A stretch of 55,711 nucleotides of DNA from Bermanella sp034110565 (GTDB lineage: Bacteria > Pseudomonadota > Gammaproteobacteria > Pseudomonadales > Oceanobacteraceae), in contig JAWUYY010000035.1 of the NCBI GenBank assembly GCA_034110565.1, forward strand, positions 1 to 55,711, given 5' to 3'. The notes below the pieces were generated by a model, which had not been told where the DNA came from, searched no databases, and worked only from the letters and a program-made list of their open reading frames with translations. Below, piece by piece: positions 51,863 to 55,711 of this stretch (its first letter is position 1; every line of letters begins with the position of its first letter). The position numbers and the translations under genes are program-made.

Positions 51863-52891
51863 ATGAAGAAACCCGCCACTATTATCTTAGCGATAAGCGT
51901 CATATCCATCGCGTTGATCACATATATAAATATACAAACAGTCCATGTCATTCACGCAACTGACAACAAGCCAAACAAACAAATTCCTCTTACAAACACA
52001 ACAAATATGCCATTGAATTTAAGCTCAATGAATCAGGTCGAGTTTATCAATCATATGGCTAAACGCTTACAAGAAGAGCATGGCCATGAAATTCATCTCC
52101 CTATCGTTCAATTGAGCATGCAGGACTTTCGTGACTTTGTGCGTGAACAGTACCCAGAGAATTATATCGATGTATTCACTCAAATAATGACACTTGCATT
52201 CCCAAATTATGTGAATGAAATTCTCTTATTAGTGGCCAAACTGGATCAATACAACACTTGGTATACCGATAATTTACTCAATCTAAATGACTTAGACCCT
52301 CTTTCAAAGAAGGGCACCATTTGGCAAAAAAGGCGTGAAATATTCGCCGATCTAGCCGATCAAATTTGGCAACAAGAAATCAATACAGAGGAAGAAAAAC
52401 GTCAAACAGTTCAGCAAACCATAGAAGCTTTAAATCAAGCTGACAACATGACGATGCAAGAGCGTCTATACATTTTACAAACTACCCTAAATGAGCAATA
52501 CCCAGACGAACAAACGAACTTCACATTAAATAAAGGGCTTGTTTCTGATGTTTATGTTCAATTAGAAAGTGTACAAAAAGATTTAGCCAGCATGACACCC
52601 GAACAAAGGGCTAGCGCACTGGAGAAAATTCGTGAGCAACTCGGGTTTTCTCCCCAAGATATAGCGCAACTTGCAAAAGAAGACGCAAAAAAAGAGCAAA
52701 ACTGGCAAACCGGTTATCAATATATGTCGGATCGTGACCAATTAAATCAGTCGTATTCAGGCAGTATTTTAGATGAAAAATTAAATCAACTGCGTACTCA
52801 GTACTTCAAAAAGGGGGCTTCTACCATCGCTGCAGAAGAGGCATCTGGATTCTATAGATACAGTCGGCCACGACTATACGGTAAGAACTAA
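51863..52891 (+). CDS. Lipase-foldase (Lif)-like membrane-anchored protein
   Basis: The 342-residue protein has one N-terminal membrane helix (residues about 7-24) and a periplasmic, highly helical, Gln/Glu-rich body. Length and topology equal the steric lipase chaperones LifO/LipH. The stretch 'LGFSPQDIAQLAKEDAKKEQNWQTGYQYMSDRDQL' (about residues 267-301) follows the Lif C-terminal pattern 'FG.eaa.rla.ld...a.W..rl..y...r..l'. The Lif signature RxxFDYxLS is not seen, so it may be a divergent branch with another client. It is followed after 161 bases by an SGNH hydrolase gene, the probable client. Weak ribosome site AAGG. Assignment is tentative. Confidence 0.55.
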   Translation: MKKPATIILAISVISIALITYINIQTVHVIHATDNKPNKQIPLTNTTNMPLNLSSMNQVEFINHMAKRLQEEHGHEIHLPIVQLSMQDFRDFVREQYPENYIDVFTQIMTLAFPNYVNEILLLVAKLDQYNTWYTDNLLNLNDLDPLSKKGTIWQKRREIFADLADQIWQQEINTEEEKRQTVQQTIEALNQADNMTMQERLYILQTTLNEQYPDEQTNFTLNKGLVSDVYVQLESVQKDLASMTPEQRASALEKIREQLGFSPQDIAQLAKEDAKKEQNWQTGYQYMSDRDQLNQSYSGSILDEKLNQLRTQYFKKGASTIAAEEASGFYRYSRPRLYGKN

Positions 52892-52947
52892 AGACATACG
52901 TACCAAGAAAATCATGCTATCAAGAAAATATAAGGCGAGTCGCCACG

Positions 52948-52984
52948 AAAGCGAACACTTTACTCAAGTTGTTCGCTTTTTTAT
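52948..52984 (+). terminator. Terminator between foldase-like and SGNH genes
   Basis: A ten-base stem AAAGCGAACA/TGTTCGCTTT (52948-52957 with about 52970-52979), extendable by three pairs with one bulge, is followed by TTTTATTTT. It would partly or wholly separate the foldase-like and SGNH transcripts. Confidence 0.8.
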
Positions 52985-53052
52985 TTTGGTTGAAAAATAT
53001 CTGCTTCTACACTGAATAAGTCTATTTAGACAAATAATAAGGAGAAGCTAAA

Positions 53053-53775
53053 ATGACATTCATAAAAAATTGGATGAACGCTACTAAGGCCCTAGTAGGT
53101 TCATTCTGCATGTTATCGCTGATTGCCTGCGGCAGCGGCAGTTATGTTGAAAGCGCTGATCGAAATGACATTATTACACTTGGGGATTCTATATTTGATT
53201 TATCGGGAGACATACAAAGTATCTTAGAAGACCGTGCAGGTCAGACTTTCCGTGACTACACCTTAAGTGGTGCTGAGCTATCAGGTGGTCTGATTGCTAA
53301 CTCTGTGGAGCGTCAATACAGTGATGCAACATCCACTGATTCAAATATCGAAACCATTGTTATGAACGGTGGTGGTAATGATATTTTAATCCCTGCGATT
53401 ATCTTAGATCCTTACGGTTGCAGAACCCATTGGTGGCGTTGGAGTATCAGCAGAAGCTGTAAAAATTTAATCAACGACCAATATGTAACCTTGGTCAATT
53501 TAATGAATCAAATGGATAACGAAGGTGTAGATAACATTATCTACCTAGGTTATTACAACTTACCACGCAGCAATAGTAACCTAGATGGCGCCCTTAACTA
53601 CGGTGATGATAGACTAAGCCAAGCATGTAACAACACTACAGGTAATTGTACTTTCCTTGACCCTCGAGGCATGGTGCCAGCTCAGAATGTATTAAGTGAT
53701 AATATTCACCCAACCAGTGCTGCATCATTAACTCTTGCCGATCTAATCTGGCCTAAGCTACAGCCACTACTGTAA
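53053..53775 (+). CDS. SGNH/GDSL hydrolase lipoprotein
   Basis: The 240-residue protein has a lipobox ('SLIACGSGS', Cys26), so it would be exported and lipidated. The SGNH motifs are block I 'ITLGDSIFD' (Ser46), block III 'VMNGGGNDILI' (Asn) and block V 'DNIHPTSAAS' (Asp216, His219), giving a complete esterase/lipase site. Four further Cys ('YGCRTHW', 'RSCKNL', 'QACNNT', 'GNCTF') could form two disulphides. AGGAG precedes the ATG. The upstream foldase-like gene and divergent AraC gene suggest a regulated, assisted-folding esterase. Lipase or esterase substrate is unknown. It is short for such enzymes, but intact. Confidence 0.85.
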   Translation: MTFIKNWMNATKALVGSFCMLSLIACGSGSYVESADRNDIITLGDSIFDLSGDIQSILEDRAGQTFRDYTLSGAELSGGLIANSVERQYSDATSTDSNIETIVMNGGGNDILIPAIILDPYGCRTHWWRWSISRSCKNLINDQYVTLVNLMNQMDNEGVDNIIYLGYYNLPRSNSNLDGALNYGDDRLSQACNNTTGNCTFLDPRGMVPAQNVLSDNIHPTSAASLTLADLIWPKLQPLL

Positions 53776-53809
53776 AAAAAAGGCCAGTTGATTCTTCAGC
53801 TGGCTTTTT
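53773..53809 (+). terminator. Terminator after the SGNH hydrolase gene
   Basis: An A-run followed by a stem (GGCCAGTTGA pairing with TCAGCTGGCT, with a G-T pair, loop TTCT) and a T-run begins right at the stop codon. It can also work on the minus strand for the convergent kinase gene. Confidence 0.8.
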
Positions 53810-53831
53810 CTTACTGTTGTAAGTGATTCAA

Positions 53832-55711
53832 TTATTTAGATTTTGGCAACCATTCTAATAATGCATCCGCCAACATATTTTGATTAATGGGCTTGGATAC
53901 ATATCCATTCATACCCGCTTCTAGGCATTTTTCTTTATCCCCTTTCATTGCATTCGCTGTCATGGCAACGATGGCAATATTAATATTATGCTCCCCTGCA
54001 TCACCTGAACGAATAGCTTGGGCTGCTTCATAACCATCCATCTCAGGCATTTGACAGTCCATTAGAATCAGATCATACGCTTCATGGCCTTTGGCTGATT
54101 TAAGTGCTATTAACGCCTCAAGACCATTAGCCGCCACATCACAGCTCAAATCTAATGTTTCCAGTAAGCTCTTAGCCACCTCTTGATTAATCATATTATC
54201 TTCAACTAATAATATGCGGTAATGCGCTACGTCTTTTTCCAGTATCTCATGTTCAATCTTTGTTTTATTTCTTGTTTTAATCGACAGATTACGTAGATAA
54301 CTATTCGTAATAATTGGGTAAGACCGTTTCAATTCGTCACCATTGGCTAAAATAATCGACAATGCATCAAATAAATCAGATACGGTTATTGGCTTAGAAA
54401 AATATGCTGTAAATCCTAGATCCGCAAAATAGCGAGAGCCTCCCATGCCATCCATAGAAGTCATCATAATCATGTGCATGCTGTCATACGCCGTATTTTC
54501 ACGTATTGCTTTACCTAACATACCGCCATCCATTCCTGGCATCTGAAAATCCAGAAAGGCCACCTCAAATAATGACCGTCCTGATTCAACTTCTGTCTCT
54601 AATAGTGCTAAAGCCGCATCTCCGCCATCTGCTTCAAATACATCTGCACCCCACTTTGTAAGTTGATACCTGAGAATTTCACGATTGGTTTCATTATCAT
54701 CCACAATTAATATACGAGAACCTGCAATATCCACCATTGGCATGGGACTATGTTGTGCTGCATCACTTGTTTTGAATATCAACGTAAAGGCAAATACACT
54801 ACCCTTGCCAACCTCACTTCTTAATTCAATTTGCCCACCCATTAACTCACACAGTTTTTTAGAGATAGCCAGCCCTAACCCTGTCCCACCGTGGCGCCTA
54901 GTGGTAGATGAATCTGCCTGAGTAAATGAATCAAATAACTTACCTTGTACCCCCTCGTCGATACCAATACCCGTATCAATCACTTCACATGTCAGCTTCA
55001 CTTCATCATCGTTAATACTATCCAGTGATGCACGAATAACAATTTCACCTGTTTCTGTAAATTTAATCGCATTACCAACTAGGTTCATGAGGATTTGTCT
55101 AAATCGCCCGGAATCCCCTTTAACCATAGGGTTTTCAATGCCATTTAAATCTAAAATTATTTCTAAATTTTTCTCCAATATTTTAGGGTGAATCGTATCC
55201 GCTAATTCTTTAATTTGATCTGCTACATTAAAGTTCAAGTATTCTAATTCTAATCGCCCAGCATCAACCTTAGAGAAATCCAATATGTCATTGATAATAG
55301 TGAGCAAGGACTCAGCACTGGATCGGGCCAAGTAAGCATGATGCATTTGCTCGTCACTTAATTGGCTTCGCATTAATAAACCCAACATTCCAAGCACACC
55401 ATTCATGGGTGTTCGAATTTCATGGCTCATACTGGCTAAAAATTCTGATTTATAACGTACTGATTCTTCCGCTGCTTCTTTTGATTTTATTAATTCTTTT
55501 TCTGCCTGTTTACGTACAGTGATATCACGAAAACTCCAAACCCTTCCAATGGCTAGCCCATCCACATACATAGGAAGAGAGATACGCTCATACTCTCTAG
55601 AGTCTAAAAATGAAATCGTATCACTCACCACCATCTCAGTATTTTTATTATAATAATCAACACTTTCTAGAAATAACTCAGGGTCTTTCAATTTATTCGT
55701 GACATACTCCA
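53832..55711 (-). CDS. Hybrid sensor histidine kinase with two receiver domains (5' part missing)
   Basis: The frame is open to the right edge, so the N-terminus lies beyond; 626 codons are present. In order: end of a PAS domain ('PMYVDGLAIGRVWSFRDITVRK'), a HisKA helix ('FLASMSHEIRTPMNGVLGMLGLL'), an ATPase domain ('NLVGNAIKFTETGE', 'VIDTGIGIDEGVQ', 'TGLGLAISKKLCELMGGQI'), a first receiver ('ILIVDDNETNRE', 'VAFLDFQMPGMDG') and a second ('RILLVEDNMINQEVAK', 'LILMDCQMPEMDGYEAA', 'NGYVSKPINQ'). There is no Hpt domain after the receivers, so phosphate would pass to a separate Hpt protein. It is BarA/TorS-like in layout; the signal is unknown. Confidence 0.92.
   Translation of the reverse strand, partial: EYVTNKLKDPELFLESVDYYNKNTEMVVSDTISFLDSREYERISLPMYVDGLAIGRVWSFRDITVRKQAEKELIKSKEAAEESVRYKSEFLASMSHEIRTPMNGVLGMLGLLMRSQLSDEQMHHAYLARSSAESLLTIINDILDFSKVDAGRLELEYLNFNVADQIKELADTIHPKILEKNLEIILDLNGIENPMVKGDSGRFRQILMNLVGNAIKFTETGEIVIRASLDSINDDEVKLTCEVIDTGIGIDEGVQGKLFDSFTQADSSTTRRHGGTGLGLAISKKLCELMGGQIELRSEVGKGSVFAFTLIFKTSDAAQHSPMPMVDIAGSRILIVDDNETNREILRYQLTKWGADVFEADGGDAALALLETEVESGRSLFEVAFLDFQMPGMDGGMLGKAIRENTAYDSMHMIMMTSMDGMGGSRYFADLGFTAYFSKPITVSDLFDALSIILANGDELKRSYPIITNSYLRNLSIKTRNKTKIEHEILEKDVAHYRILLVEDNMINQEVAKSLLETLDLSCDVAANGLEALIALKSAKGHEAYDLILMDCQMPEMDGYEAAQAIRSGDAGEHNINIAIVAMTANAMKGDKEKCLEAGMNGYVSKPINQNMLADALLEWLPKSK

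Noticed and set aside
52948..52984. Small RNA gene between the foldase-like and SGNH genes
   Set aside because: The only structure is a terminator hairpin; no separate promoter could be seen in the 70 bases before it.
1..55711. CRISPR array, prophage, insertion sequence or integron
   Set aside because: No regularly spaced repeats, transposase, integrase or phage structural genes were seen; gene content and composition look uniform for a chromosomal core region.

Overview
The window reads as part of the chromosome of a free-living marine gammaproteobacterium, most like the Oceanospirillales (Bermanella/Oleispira-type). This rests on moderate-to-low GC, a complete ectoine (compatible solute) operon with its own aspartokinase, E. 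coli-like FolX and PtsP, chemotaxis and c-di-GMP proteins, and RND efflux systems. It is dense with ordinary genes. I see no rRNA, tRNA, CRISPR array, phage, transposase or integrase. Placement below the class level is inference.

Layout. 1-2.1 kb: end of a polar amino-acid ABC transporter (binding protein, terminator, two permeases, no ATPase). 2.2-6.7 kb: TonB-dependent receptor, a convergent class V aminotransferase and a membrane diguanylate cyclase. 6.8-15.6 kb: two RND efflux pairs, an HAE1-type drug pump and a CzcBA-type divalent-metal pump, the second preceded by a small His/Cys-rich exported protein. 15.8-22.9 kb: Kef-type antiporter, PuuB-like FAD oxidoreductase, alpha/beta hydrolase, chemoreceptor and a small membrane protein. 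23.0-26.7 kb: aldehyde dehydrogenase, a second PuuB-like oxidoreductase and an unusual SnoaL-AraC fusion regulator. 26.9-28.6 kb: HAD phosphatase, folX and folE, a likely tetrahydromonapterin module. 28.6-35 kb: Asp-nucleophile hydrolase, class II aldolase-like protein, divergent Crp/Fnr regulator, acyltransferase-like protein, two pirins and a GAF histidine kinase.

35-41.7 kb is the ectoine locus: ectA-ectB-ectC-ask plus a translationally overlapping membrane TPR gene on the minus strand, and divergently a CheW-domain gene followed by two EctR-type MarR paralogues. The 224-base divergent region has a palindromic operator that I recognise as nearly identical to the published EctR1 site. It lies between and over the -10 boxes of two face-to-face promoter candidates, which suggests joint control of ectoine synthesis and its regulators.

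41.8-50 kb: a secreted hypothetical protein, two tandem PhoA-type alkaline phosphatases (one soluble, one lipoprotein) behind a tandem PhoB box, then ptsP-mgtC and an M42-type peptidase. 50.2-53.8 kb: a SEC-C protein, then an AraC regulator divergent from a gene resembling lipase-specific foldases and a lipoprotein SGNH/GDSL hydrolase. This foldase-like/SGNH pair is, with the ectoine locus, the best candidate for something not well described. The window ends inside a hybrid histidine kinase with two receiver domains.
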